DNA of 31,627 nucleotides from Syntrophaceae bacterium UBA6252 (GCA_002441265.1 DJVQ01000047.1:1-31627), one strand, 5' to 3'; shown: positions 6,204 through 15,638, counted from the stretch's first letter. Numbers and translations are program-made. The notes: a model not told the origin generated them from the sequence alone.

Positions 6204-9200
6204 ATGATACGGCATTCGTTGAGAACCATGGCGATCCTGTTCCTCCTGTTGTCTCCCCTGTTTTCACCCTTGGCGTACGGGGAGAACAATAAAATCGTCG
6301 ATGCTCCCAACGACGCCTACAGCGGCACCTACATTTATCAGGGCACCCGGTCCTCCACCGCTTCCTGCCCAGGAATCACGCAGACCCGGGCGTATTACAA
6401 GCACGCCACCGAAAATTATTACCTGTACGCCGACTACATGAACAACGTCTGCGACTTTCCGAACTGGTTCTGCTGGTTCATCCGCGACGGCATCGTGGAC
6501 GGCCCGGGCTCCGCCGACTGTATTTACTGGGGGTGGGAAGGGACCGGAACCGGCGGGCCCGAAGACTGCACCTACTGGGCGGACAGCGCTTCCACGGAGG
6601 TAACCTCTTCCATGTCGATCACCGATGAGGTTTCCGGTACCGCTCCGACGGTCTCCACCATGGAAGCCACCCTGGTGACCACCACCTCGGGAAACATCGG
6701 AGGCAACGTGGTCGCCGACGGCGGCGCTTCCGTCACCGAGAGGGGACTGGTGTACTCCTCGACGGACGGCACGCCCCAAAAGGGCGAGGCGGGCGTCACC
6801 ACGGTCCTGAAGGGGACGGGGACGGGCCTCTTTTATGAAACCGTCGGTTCCCTGACGGCGGGCGCGACCTATCACTACCAGGCCTACGGCATCAACACCT
6901 ACGGTACCTCTTACGGCGGGGTGAAAAGTTTCACGACGCCCGCGACGATCGAACCCAACAAACTGGTTTCCGGCATCACGTCCCCCCCGGGGGCGAACGG
7001 GGCTTATGTCTGGATCGGAACCTATTACGGAAAACCAGCATGGAAGCACCAGTCCTCCGATTACTGGATCTATTACAGCTGGTACAGCTCGGCCTTTCCG
7101 GACCAGTATTCCTGGTACATCGACGACGAGTTGAAGGACGCCCACGGCACCAACGACTACCTTTTCCATCACAGCGACGCGGCGACCTGTCCCTCGTCGG
7201 GATGGACGGCGGAAGACGGAACCGGCACGCCGGCCGTCACCGATTATCCGCAGATCGAGTTCACGAACGGGGCCGCCTTCAGCCCCGGAAATCCCCCGGC
7301 GGGCACGACCGGAAATCCGATCGGCCGTTTCTTCCTGGATGCAGACATCGCCGGGGCGTCTTTGACCGCCGTCACGATCGCCGTGGCCGGCGACAACCAG
7401 GGCGTCAGCAATCTGAAGCTGTGGAGTTCGTCCGACGGCACCTTCAACGCCGGGAGCGACACCCAGTTGAACAGCCAGTCGGACGGTGCAACGGTCACCT
7501 TTTCCGGTTTCAGTTCCTCCATCTCCACCTCCGGGACGTACTATTTCGTGACGACCGACCTGGCGACAAGCGCCAGCGGTTCCTTCACGCTGACCATCGG
7601 CTCGAAGACCGATCTGACGATCAGCGGAGGCGCCATGGCGAGCAGTTTTACCAACGCGGCCATGACGAGCGGGGAGATCACCATCGTCCCGACGACGGAA
7701 ATCAACATCAAAGGAAACAGCGTCACCATCGCCGACGGGGATACGACCCCCATCGTGGACGACGACACGGATTTCGGAAGCGCGGACATCGCCTCGGGAA
7801 GCGTGGAACACACCTTCACGATCGAGAATCTCGGCTCCGGCACGCTGAGTCTGACCGGTTCGTCGCCTTACGTGGTCATCACCGGCGACACGGGCGACTT
7901 CACTTTGACCCAGAGCCCCTCTCCGAGCATTCCCGGTGAGGGAACGACGACGTTCAAGGTGACCTTCAATCCGACGACGACGGGAACCAGATCGGCGACC
8001 GTCAGCATCGACAACGGCGACAGCGACGAGAACCCCTATGATTTCAGCATCCAGGGAACGGGAACGACGTCTCCGGAAATGGACGTCTCGTGCAATGCCG
8101 TTTCCATCGCCGACGGGAGCGCCACGCCCTCTTCCGCAAACGGCACCGATTTCGGCGGCGTCTCCGTCGCGACGGGTTCGGCGGAACACACCTTCACCAT
8201 CACCAACAGCGGTTCGGCGACGCTGAATCTGACCGGCCCGTCGCCCTACGTGATCATCACCGGGGCCACGGGCGATTTCACCCTGACCCAGACGCCTTCG
8301 GGCAGTGTCTCCGCCGGCGGCGGAACGACAAGCTTCAAGGTGACCTTCGATCCCACCACGACGGGAACCCGGTCGGCGGCAATCAGCATCGCGAACGACG
8401 ACGGCGATGAGAATCCGTACAATTTCAACATCCAGGGAAAGGGAATCACGGCGCCCGTCCTGACGACTTCCGCCGCCGCGTCCGTATCCCCCTCCTCGGC
8501 GACGCTGGGCGGGAACATCACCGGCGACGGCGGCGAGACCGTGACCGAACGGGGGGTGGCGTATTCCTCCACGGACACCTCCCCCGAGATCGGCGATGCC
8601 GGCGTAACGAAAGACGACAACGGATCGGGAACGGGCGTTTTCAGCGAGTCGATCGGTTCGCTTGCGCCGGCGACGACCTATTACTTCCAGGCGTATGCCG
8701 TCAACACGGTCGGGACTTCCTACGGCGGGGTGCAAAGCTTCATGACGCAGAACACGGTGTCGTCGATCGCCCGTTCAGGCCCGGAAATCACCCATGACGG
8801 CTCGGTCGAATGGACGGTGACCTTCGCCGCATCCATGACCGGGCTTGCCGCATCGAACTTCAGTCTTGTAAATACCGGTCTGACCGGTCCTTCCGTCACC
8901 GGCGTAAGCGGCTCCGGAACGACCTGGACGGTGACCGCCGGCACCGGGACCGGGTCGGGCACCCTGGGGCTGAATCTCGCGAACGACACGGGATTGTCCT
9001 CCACGATCTCGAACCTACCCTGTACCGGGGAAGTTTACACGATCGACAAGGAGGATCCCCTGTTGTCGTCCTCCTCCCCCGCCGACGACTCAGGGAATCT
9101 CGTCCTGAGCGGAAACATCGTTCTCACATTCGATGACGACATGGCCGCCGGCACGGGCAACGTGACCATCCGAAGGAGCGCCGATCACACGATTTTCGAA

Positions 9201-12200
9201 CAGATCGGCATCACCGATCCGAAAATCACCGTTTCCGCCAACCAGGTTTCCATCGATCCCGGGGGAACCCTGGCCAGGGGAACGGAATACTACCTGGAAG
9301 TGGACGCCACGGCGCTGGTCGACGACGCGGGAAACCCCTTTGCCGGAATCTCCGGGAGTTCCGCACTGAATTTCACCACGGTGAACGTGTTGATCAACGA
9401 GATCGTCACCGATCCGCAGACCGACTGGAGCACCAACGGCTTCAACGGCGTCGCCGGCGCCGGCGCTGTCACCCAGGGAACCGACGAATGGGTGGAACTG
9501 CTCATTCTTTCCGAAGGGCTCGACCTCACGGGCTGGACGATCGAGCTTCTCGACGGGACGGACGTCATCGGGGACCTGACGAACACGGGCGCCTTCTCTT
9601 TTTCCAACTATGCGGGAACGGGTTCTTTCACCGGAACGGTTTCTGGCGATTTCCTGGTCCTCGGCGACGTCACCGGAACGGGAGCCATGGCGGATACGGT
9701 GATCCTCCATCTGAAGGACCCCGGGGGAGCGATCGTGGACTCGGTCAGCCTCGGCGAAACCGGAAAAGCTCCGTCCGGCGATTCCGTCAATGCATACGAC
9801 GAATCGGTTCAGCGTTTTCCCAACGGGACGGACACCGATACGGACGCCGCCGATTTCACCAGGGGACAGGCCAGCATGGCCGCGGCGAACACGGGTCCCA
9901 CCGTGACCCTGTCGGTCACCTTGTCGTCCATATCCGAAAACAACGAAAGTTCGAACGTCATCGCCACGTTGAGCGCGGCTTCGAGCCAATTGACGACCAT
10001 CGGCATTGCGACATCCGGAACGGCGGCATCGGGGACGGATTTCACCCTGTCCTCCGATACCATCATCGTTCCCTCCGGGGATCTCAGCGGAACGGCGACG
10101 ATCACATCCTCCCAGGATGCCAGGGATGAAGTCGACGAAACCGTCGTCGTGGACATCACCTCCGTGACGAACGGGACGGAAGCGGGCGCGCAGCAGCGAA
10201 CCGTGACGATCACCGACGACGACGCCGAACCCCTCGTCACGCTTTCGGTCACGGGAAGCCCCTTGGCGGAAAACGGGGGGACCGCGACGGTCACGGCGAC
10301 GCTGTCGGCGCCGTCCGAAAAGAACGTCACCGTCAACCTCGGATTTTCGGGAACGGCGACCCCGACGACCGATTACACCCGGTCCGCCGACTCCATCACG
10401 ATCGATGCCGGTTCGAACACCGGTGACATCACATTGACGGGGGCCGACGACGGGGACGATGACGACGATGAAACGATCGTCGTCGACATGACCGGCGGGA
10501 CCCATTGCGCCGAGAACGGCGTCCAGCAGATCACGGTGACCATCGCCGACGACGAGAATCCCGAAATCGGCGTCAGCGGCGACGGGCAGGATATCGGAAA
10601 CGGCGATGCAACCCCGTCGGCGGCTGACGGCACTGATTTCGGAAACGCCGATCTGTCGGCGGGCGTGGTGACCCACAGGTTCACCATCACGAACACGGGA
10701 GCGGGAGCCCTGCACCTGTCGGGACCGTCGCCGTACATCGTCCTGACCGGCCACACCGGCGACTTCACCGTCGCGGCCGCTCCGTCCACGCCCGTCGCGA
10801 AAAGCGGGGGAACCACGACCTTCGACATCACGTTCAACCCGACCGCCGCGGGCCTGCGCCGGGCGACGGCAGCCATCGCCAGCGACGATGCGGATGAATC
10901 CCCCTTCACGTTCGACGTCCAGGGAACGGGCGGCAGCTATCCAGAAATATCCGTACAATACAACGGCACTGAAATCGCCGACGGCGATGAGACGCCGGGC
11001 ACGGCGGACGGGACGGACTTCGGTCAGGATCATTATCTCCTGTCCGCCTATTCTCCGGAACACACGTTCCGGATCCTGAACCTCGGCTCGGCGACGCTGA
11101 ACCTTGTCGGGAGCCCGCCGGTCGTTGTAACGGGAACCGATTTCAGCCTGACACAGAACGTTCCGGCAACGAGCATCGCCTCGGGCGGATCCGTGGAATT
11201 CAAGGTCACCTTCGCGGCCACCGCCACGGTCGTGAGGAATGGAACCGTCAGCATCGCCTCCGACGACAGCAATGAAAATCCATTCAACTTTGCCATAACC
11301 GGTACGGGTTACAGCGGCGCGCTCATGGTCGTTCAGGACGCGATCACCAATCGGGACATCGGCGACGGGGATTCGACCCCCGGCACGGAGGATCATACCG
11401 ATTTCGAGAGTGCCAACGTCGACGGTGAAACGGTCGACCGCACCTTCGAGATCGAGAATTTCGGAGCGGGCGGTCTGAATCTCACCGGAATACCCATCGT
11501 GGCCGTTTCCGGCGACCATGCCGGCGATTTCACCGTCACGAAGCCACCCGCTTCACCCATCGTCTCCGGGGACCACGACACCTTCACGATACGGTTCGAT
11601 CCGAGCGGCAACGGGTTGAGAAGTGCAACCGTGAGCATTTCAAACAACGATCCGAACAGGAATCCTTACACCTTCGACGTGCAGGGCACGGGATGGTCCG
11701 AGGTCACCCTATCGGGCACCGTGACGGACGGTGTCCATCCCGTCGAGGGGGCCACAATCACCTTCTCCCATGACGGCCACGCGGAAACGAGCGCCGCCGA
11801 CGGGACATACTCCTGCGTGCTCTCCACCGGCACAACCACCACCATTACGGTCTCCCATCCGGGCTATGGCGGCTGGAGTCCCGCAAACAGGCAGCTTGCG
11901 GACGTTCAGGCCGACCAGCCCGGTCTGGACTTCGCCGCCTCCTACGACGCGGACGGGGTATCCACGGCGGAGGAAAGCGGGCCGGATGGAACGGATCCTT
12001 CCTACGACGGAAACGGAGACGGGATTCCCGATGGAAACCAGCCCAACGTCGTGTCCCTGCATACGGCGAACGGCAGTCAGTATGTTACGATCGCGGCCCC
12101 CGACGGCACGCGGTTTCTGGCCGTTCAGGCCCTCCCGGCGCCGGCGCCGGGGACCTTTCCCCTTCAGACCGTCTTCCCTTACGGTTTGTTCCGTTTCACG

Positions 12201-12608
12201 CTGAGCGGAATCCCCCCGGGCGGGGCGGTGCAGGTCGGCCTTGTCCTGTCCGGAAGCCTCCCCATGGATGCTTACTGGAAATACGGCAGGGAACCCGGGT
12301 ACGAGACCGACCACCCCTATCTCTTCATGCGGACGGAAGGAGGCACCGGCGCCGAGATCGACGGAAACACGGTGCTGCTCCACTTCATCGACGGCGAGAA
12401 AGGCGACGACGATCTGAACGGCGGAAACGGCGTGATCGTGGATGACGGAGGGCCCGCCTGCACGATGCCCCCCGTTCCGGCCCTTTCGAGGGGCGGGATC
12501 GTCGTTTTCCTGATCCTGCTGTCCCTTTGCGGCTTCCTGATGAGGCGCAGGCGGCTCCGGTCGTCCGGCCCCGCCGGTCGAACCCGGGAAGAAGGGGACC
12601 GGCACTGA
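6204..12608 (+). CDS. Giant modular surface protein with IPTL-like sorting tail
   Basis: A 2134-residue secreted protein. Signal peptide about 6204-6290 (IRHSLRTMAILFLLLSPLF). Modules by position: an aromatic-rich module (6280-6560) repeated at 6960-7230; FN3-like modules at 6640-6945 and 8455-8750; an unassigned beta-sandwich at 7240-7675; choice-of-anchor-D/ASPM-SPD-2-Hydin repeats at 7690-8070, 8075-8447, 10560-10930, 10940-11312 and 11320-11695; Ig-like (Big_5) at about 8755-9035 and 9050-9385; a lamin-tail domain from 9386 (VLINEIVTDPQ); Calx-beta at about 9895-10230 and 10235-10560; a carboxypeptidase-regulatory-like fold at 11696-11935; a calcium-binding-type Asp-rich stretch near 11945-12040; choice-of-anchor U at 12040-12460. 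It ends with VPALSRGG, a hydrophobic helix and MRRRRLR, like IPTL-CTERM tails processed at the cell envelope. GGTGA 8 nt before 6204 favours this ATG over upstream in-frame ATGs at 6147 and 6174. Probably a cell-surface or adhesive protein. Confidence 0.85.
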   Translation: MIRHSLRTMAILFLLLSPLFSPLAYGENNKIVDAPNDAYSGTYIYQGTRSSTASCPGITQTRAYYKHATENYYLYADYMNNVCDFPNWFCWFIRDGIVDGPGSADCIYWGWEGTGTGGPEDCTYWADSASTEVTSSMSITDEVSGTAPTVSTMEATLVTTTSGNIGGNVVADGGASVTERGLVYSSTDGTPQKGEAGVTTVLKGTGTGLFYETVGSLTAGATYHYQAYGINTYGTSYGGVKSFTTPATIEPNKLVSGITSPPGANGAYVWIGTYYGKPAWKHQSSDYWIYYSWYSSAFPDQYSWYIDDELKDAHGTNDYLFHHSDAATCPSSGWTAEDGTGTPAVTDYPQIEFTNGAAFSPGNPPAGTTGNPIGRFFLDADIAGASLTAVTIAVAGDNQGVSNLKLWSSSDGTFNAGSDTQLNSQSDGATVTFSGFSSSISTSGTYYFVTTDLATSASGSFTLTIGSKTDLTISGGAMASSFTNAAMTSGEITIVPTTEINIKGNSVTIADGDTTPIVDDDTDFGSADIASGSVEHTFTIENLGSGTLSLTGSSPYVVITGDTGDFTLTQSPSPSIPGEGTTTFKVTFNPTTTGTRSATVSIDNGDSDENPYDFSIQGTGTTSPEMDVSCNAVSIADGSATPSSANGTDFGGVSVATGSAEHTFTITNSGSATLNLTGPSPYVIITGATGDFTLTQTPSGSVSAGGGTTSFKVTFDPTTTGTRSAAISIANDDGDENPYNFNIQGKGITAPVLTTSAAASVSPSSATLGGNITGDGGETVTERGVAYSSTDTSPEIGDAGVTKDDNGSGTGVFSESIGSLAPATTYYFQAYAVNTVGTSYGGVQSFMTQNTVSSIARSGPEITHDGSVEWTVTFAASMTGLAASNFSLVNTGLTGPSVTGVSGSGTTWTVTAGTGTGSGTLGLNLANDTGLSSTISNLPCTGEVYTIDKEDPLLSSSSPADDSGNLVLSGNIVLTFDDDMAAGTGNVTIRRSADHTIFEQIGITDPKITVSANQVSIDPGGTLARGTEYYLEVDATALVDDAGNPFAGISGSSALNFTTVNVLINEIVTDPQTDWSTNGFNGVAGAGAVTQGTDEWVELLILSEGLDLTGWTIELLDGTDVIGDLTNTGAFSFSNYAGTGSFTGTVSGDFLVLGDVTGTGAMADTVILHLKDPGGAIVDSVSLGETGKAPSGDSVNAYDESVQRFPNGTDTDTDAADFTRGQASMAAANTGPTVTLSVTLSSISENNESSNVIATLSAASSQLTTIGIATSGTAASGTDFTLSSDTIIVPSGDLSGTATITSSQDARDEVDETVVVDITSVTNGTEAGAQQRTVTITDDDAEPLVTLSVTGSPLAENGGTATVTATLSAPSEKNVTVNLGFSGTATPTTDYTRSADSITIDAGSNTGDITLTGADDGDDDDDETIVVDMTGGTHCAENGVQQITVTIADDENPEIGVSGDGQDIGNGDATPSAADGTDFGNADLSAGVVTHRFTITNTGAGALHLSGPSPYIVLTGHTGDFTVAAAPSTPVAKSGGTTTFDITFNPTAAGLRRATAAIASDDADESPFTFDVQGTGGSYPEISVQYNGTEIADGDETPGTADGTDFGQDHYLLSAYSPEHTFRILNLGSATLNLVGSPPVVVTGTDFSLTQNVPATSIASGGSVEFKVTFAATATVVRNGTVSIASDDSNENPFNFAITGTGYSGALMVVQDAITNRDIGDGDSTPGTEDHTDFESANVDGETVDRTFEIENFGAGGLNLTGIPIVAVSGDHAGDFTVTKPPASPIVSGDHDTFTIRFDPSGNGLRSATVSISNNDPNRNPYTFDVQGTGWSEVTLSGTVTDGVHPVEGATITFSHDGHAETSAADGTYSCVLSTGTTTTITVSHPGYGGWSPANRQLADVQADQPGLDFAASYDADGVSTAEESGPDGTDPSYDGNGDGIPDGNQPNVVSLHTANGSQYVTIAAPDGTRFLAVQALPAPAPGTFPLQTVFPYGLFRFTLSGIPPGGAVQVGLVLSGSLPMDAYWKYGREPGYETDHPYLFMRTEGGTGAEIDGNTVLLHFIDGEKGDDDLNGGNGVIVDDGGPACTMPPVPALSRGGIVVFLILLSLCGFLMRRRRLRSSGPAGRTREEGDRH

Positions 12609-12674
12609 AGGGCCGTGGCATCACCCGAAAAAGGGCGGTTCGTATCCTTGAAGTCATGCATCGGCAATCGCCGG

Positions 12675-12718
12675 CCCGGCGGGACGGGGGATTTTCCCCG
12701 GCCCGCCGGGATTGTTTT
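12675..12718 (+). terminator. Strong terminator after giant surface protein
   Basis: CCCGGCGGG at 12675-12683 pairs perfectly with CCCGCCGGG at 12102-equivalent arm 12702-12710, and inside it CGGGG (12685-12689) pairs with CCCCG (12696-12700), with one A/G mismatch and a GATTTT loop. ATTGTTTT follows directly at 12711-12718, and a second run of nine T's comes a few bases later (12729-12737), after the short palindrome ACGGGCCGT. Confidence 0.8.
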
Positions 12719-12735
12719 ACGGGCCGTCTTTTTTT

Positions 12736-12764
12736 TTGACTTGCCCGCCAAGTTCCGTTACATT
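12736..12764 (+). promoter_or_regulatory. Sigma-70-like promoter of cytochrome operon
   Basis: TTGACT at 12736-12741, a 17-bp spacer and TACATT at 12759-12764 fit a housekeeping promoter well. The predicted start near 12771 leaves a leader of about 67 nt before the octaheme cytochrome ATG. The -35 overlaps the T-tract of the preceding terminator. Confidence 0.6.
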
Positions 12765-12837
12765 CTAAGAAAAACGAAAAACCTCCTTACCCTCAACATC
12801 ACCGCGAATCCATGGAAGACTCTGAAAGGAGTACGTT

Positions 12838-14871
12838 ATGGAGATCAAGCGGTCCTTGTCCTTCCTTCTTGCAGCCGTCATGGCTGTTCTTCTGTACCCT
12901 TTCGACGGGGTGCGGGGCGCCGAGACAATCCACAGGGACGTCTGGATGAAAAACGAATACGGGGAGCGCATCACGCCCCGGGAAAACGCCGAGGACCCCT
13001 ACAGTCCCCGGAAAACCTGCGGAAGCTGCCACGCCTATTCCACCATCACCTCGGGCTTCCATTTCCAGCAGGGTTTCGACGAGATGAGCGACTCCTACGA
13101 TCCCCGAAAGCCCTGGATCCTCTCCCCGGGAATGTACGGAAAGTGGTGACCGCCGGCCAACCGCTCCGGCCGTGCCGCCGCGAAGAAGAACAGCGACCCG
13201 AAACAGATCGATCTCGCCGCCTATGACTGGATCGGCGGATTCGGAAAACTGAATCCCGCCAGGAAGATCAAAAGTCCAGCCTGCGGCTGGTGCCACCCCG
13301 GGGGAGGCTCCATGGAATACGGGAGAAAGCCCGACGGCACGGCCGATTTTTCCATGAATCTCGTCGAGTCGGAAAGAAGGAGCAACGAGAGCCTGGACGG
13401 GGATTTCACATCCGGCATCACGCCCGACGGCAAAAGCCACTTCAAGGAAAGCGGAGTCCTCGAAGGGGACTGCCTCCTGTGCCATGCGCGAAGATACCAG
13501 TTCGGCAAGCGCAACCAGCAGATCAATTTCAAAAACTACCGCTGGGCCGCCACGGCCGGGGCGGACATCGGCAGGATCTCGGGAGCCGTCTTCCAATTCA
13601 GCGATCCCGACGCTCCTCCGGGATCCAAGGAGTTCCTGGGCGGCACCTGGAATTTCTCCGACAGGCCGAAGGTGGCCTACGAGTGGGACAACCGGAATCT
13701 TTTCAACCGCGACGGGCAATTGAAGGGTACCCTGATCTCCAAGACCGTGGACGTGAAAAACTGCCTCCAATGCCACAAGGGCCCTGATGAAAAGAAGGTG
13801 GGATGGGTCCACAAACCCGAATTCGATGCTCATTACAAGGCGGGACTCCGGTGCACGGACTGCCATAATCTTGTTGAAAACACCCGTTACGGCCGCATGG
13901 AACACCAGATCGCCAAGGGGTGGCATCCACTGGGGAACGTCCGGGACGACCTGGACGGCGTGGACATGAAGACCTGCCTGGCCTGCCATCTCGAGGGGAA
14001 ATACCGGCCCTCCCGGCCCGGCATGCCGGAATCGGCAAAAAATCCCACGAAAAAACACGAGGAAAAATTCCCGGACGTCGCCTTCCACTTCAACCGCATC
14101 AGTTGCGCCAATTGCCATTCCACCGGGCAGCCGGGCATGTCGGGCTATCTTCTCGACATGGGACCGGGAGGCCAGATCTGGTACACGGCGGCCACACTGG
14201 AAGCGATCACCTGGCCCGACGATTTCGGGAAACTCGCCCCCGCTCCGTGGAAGCCCTGGATCACCCTCTTCGACGCCCGGAACGGCCTGGGGGAGCAGTT
14301 CATCCCCGAGGTTCCCAAGGTGGCCCAGTGGTTCGGGGAAAAGATGGACAACCTGGAGGTGCGGCCAATCACCCTGAAGTACGTGAAAAAAGCCTTTGAC
14401 GCCCTTCTCTCCCGGACCGTCGCGAATGTCAGGGACGTAAACGGCGCGCAGGTCAAGAAACCCACGGTGGCCCGGGAGGAGGAGATCCGGGGCATGATCG
14501 AGGGCCTGGCGGGCATGGGATTCAAGAACGTGGTCTTCGTCTCGGACCGGATCTACGAGTTGAGGGAGGGAAAGGTGGTTTCCTACGAAGACAACCGCAC
14601 GGCCCATCCCCACACCTTCCCGGTTCACCACAACATCATCCCCCTGGACCGGGGGACGACCTACGGGAAAAAGGGAAAGCCGGAGGGTTGCCTGGACTGC
14701 CATTCGAAAACGTCCGAGTTCTTCACAAGGATGCTCATCAGAAACACCGGCCGGTTTCTCCTCGAAGACTATCCCGTGCCGAGGGAACCGAATGCGGAAC
14801 CCCAGATGATCCCCTGGGGATTCAAGGAGGTTCCCATTCCCGCGGAGCTGAAGGTGAAAAAGGAACCCTGA
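12838..14871 (+). CDS. Octaheme cytochrome c, putative selenoprotein (in-frame TGA)
   Basis: A 677-residue periplasmic multiheme cytochrome if the TGA at 13147-13149 is decoded. A signal peptide covers residues 1-28 (SLSFLLAAVMAVLLY). Eight CXXCH heme motifs start at residues 61, 149, 212, 309, 339, 380, 423 and 618. The TGA is residue 104, in the context YGKW-U-PPANR, between hemes 1 and 2. The frame is unchanged on both sides, the 54 codons after the TGA read as normal protein and include CGWCH, and no start with a ribosome site exists downstream. A pure truncation would leave a one-heme 103-residue fragment. A stem-loop that could serve as SECIS follows the TGA. Start: AAGGAG 6 nt before ATG. 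The long heme-poor segment at residues 430-615 may hold the catalytic or partner-binding region. Alternatives are a recent nonsense mutation or a sequencing error. The family resembles octaheme reductases only in heme number; the substrate is unknown. Confidence 0.75.
13147..13182 (+). promoter_or_regulatory. In-frame TGA with candidate bacterial SECIS hairpin
   Basis: Twelve bases after the TGA, CGC (13162-13164) pairs with GCG (13180-13182). After a small TC/CC internal loop, CGGC (13167-13170) pairs with GCCG (13174-13177), leaving the loop CGT (13171-13173). Bacterial SECIS elements have a short upper stem with a G in the first two loop bases, about 16-37 nt after UGA, and often a bulged U; this hairpin fits on each count (loop 21 nt after the TGA, U at 13165). 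The region is very GC-rich, so other folds are possible, including GGCC/GGCC at 13155-13171. Confidence 0.4.
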
Positions 14872-14873
14872 AG

Positions 14874-15638
14874 ATGAAGCGGACGGCGGTCCTTTTCATT
14901 CTCGCCCTCATCGTTGCGGCCTTCCCGGGGAGAGCCGCATCCGCGGAGGGAGGAGACATCCGGGAGCTGTCCCCGGTGGAAGTCCAGCGCAAAATGACCG
15001 GGGGGACGCCGCCCGTTCTCGTCAACACCATGAGCCTCATAGAATGCCGGGACCATCGGATCCCGGGATCGGAGTGCATCCCCGTCACGGAAATGGCGGG
15101 AGGATGGCGGGAGCCCGGGGACCGGGACCGGGAAATCGTTTTTTACTGCGAAAGCCCGTCCTGCCGGAGAAGCCGCCTTGCCGCCGAAACAGCGCTGAAA
15201 CAGGGTTTCCGTAACGCGGCCGTTCTGGCCGGCGGCCTTCCCGCCTGGAAGGAATCGGGGTACGAAGTCCTTTCCACGAAACGAATCCACCGGGTCGGGA
15301 TCCGCTCCGTCAAACCGGATGTTCTCGCCCGATGGATCTCGGGAGGCGGGACGCTCCTTCTCCTCGACATCCGCACTCCGGACGAATTCAAAACCGGAAG
15401 CATCGCCGGTTCCATCAACGTTCCCTTTGAGACGCTCCAGACGGCGTGGCGGGACCTCCCCATGGACCGTTCCATCGTCGTGATCGACGACCGCGGCCAC
15501 CGTTCCTTTCTGGCCGCCTGCTATCTCTTCGAGAGGGGTCTCGTGGACATCAGCCGTCTTTTCGGCGGCCTGTCGAACTGGAAGATCCACCAATCCAAAG
15601 GAACCGAAAAACATGGCAGCGAGACCGCCCGGCAATAA
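14874..15638 (+). CDS. Secreted tandem-rhodanese protein
   Basis: A 254-residue periplasmic protein with a signal peptide (residues 1-24, LFILALIVAAFPGRAASA) and two rhodanese-like domains. The first (about 30-135) keeps a catalytic-type loop, C92-ESPSC-R98, after the strand EIVFY; rhodaneses carry a persulfide on this cysteine. The second (about 143-240) has the fold motifs LLLLDIRTPDEF and GSINVPF, but its loop reads DDRGHRS at 205-211, with Asp in place of the cysteine, so it is probably inactive as a sulfurtransferase. The stop of the cytochrome gene lies 2 nt upstream, with AAGGA inside that gene's end as ribosome site. It overlaps the next gene by 26 bp. In the operon it may deliver or accept sulfane sulfur or selenium for the cytochrome; a rhodanese gene also occurs in Geobacter ext loci. 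Confidence 0.88.
   Translation: MKRTAVLFILALIVAAFPGRAASAEGGDIRELSPVEVQRKMTGGTPPVLVNTMSLIECRDHRIPGSECIPVTEMAGGWREPGDRDREIVFYCESPSCRRSRLAAETALKQGFRNAAVLAGGLPAWKESGYEVLSTKRIHRVGIRSVKPDVLARWISGGGTLLLLDIRTPDEFKTGSIAGSINVPFETLQTAWRDLPMDRSIVVIDDRGHRSFLAACYLFERGLVDISRLFGGLSNWKIHQSKGTEKHGSETARQ

Noticed and set aside
6264..8735. Long open frame of 823 codons on the minus strand inside the giant surface-protein gene
   Set aside because: Arg/Gly/Val-rich translation without domain motifs, wholly antisense to a gene with clear domains; a shadow produced by GC-rich repetitive codons.
9090..11519. Long open frame of 809 codons on the minus strand
   Set aside because: Same reason: antisense to recognisable Calx-beta and choice-of-anchor-D repeats, low-complexity translation.
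13147..13149. Reading the TGA as a true stop, making the cytochrome a pseudogene
   Set aside because: Not excluded, but less likely: all eight heme motifs, the frame and downstream coupling to the operon are intact, with no other lesion.
12799..14703. 634-codon minus-strand frame spanning the TGA-interrupted cytochrome gene
   Set aside because: The plus strand has eight heme motifs in one frame; the antisense product has no recognisable domain or ribosome site.
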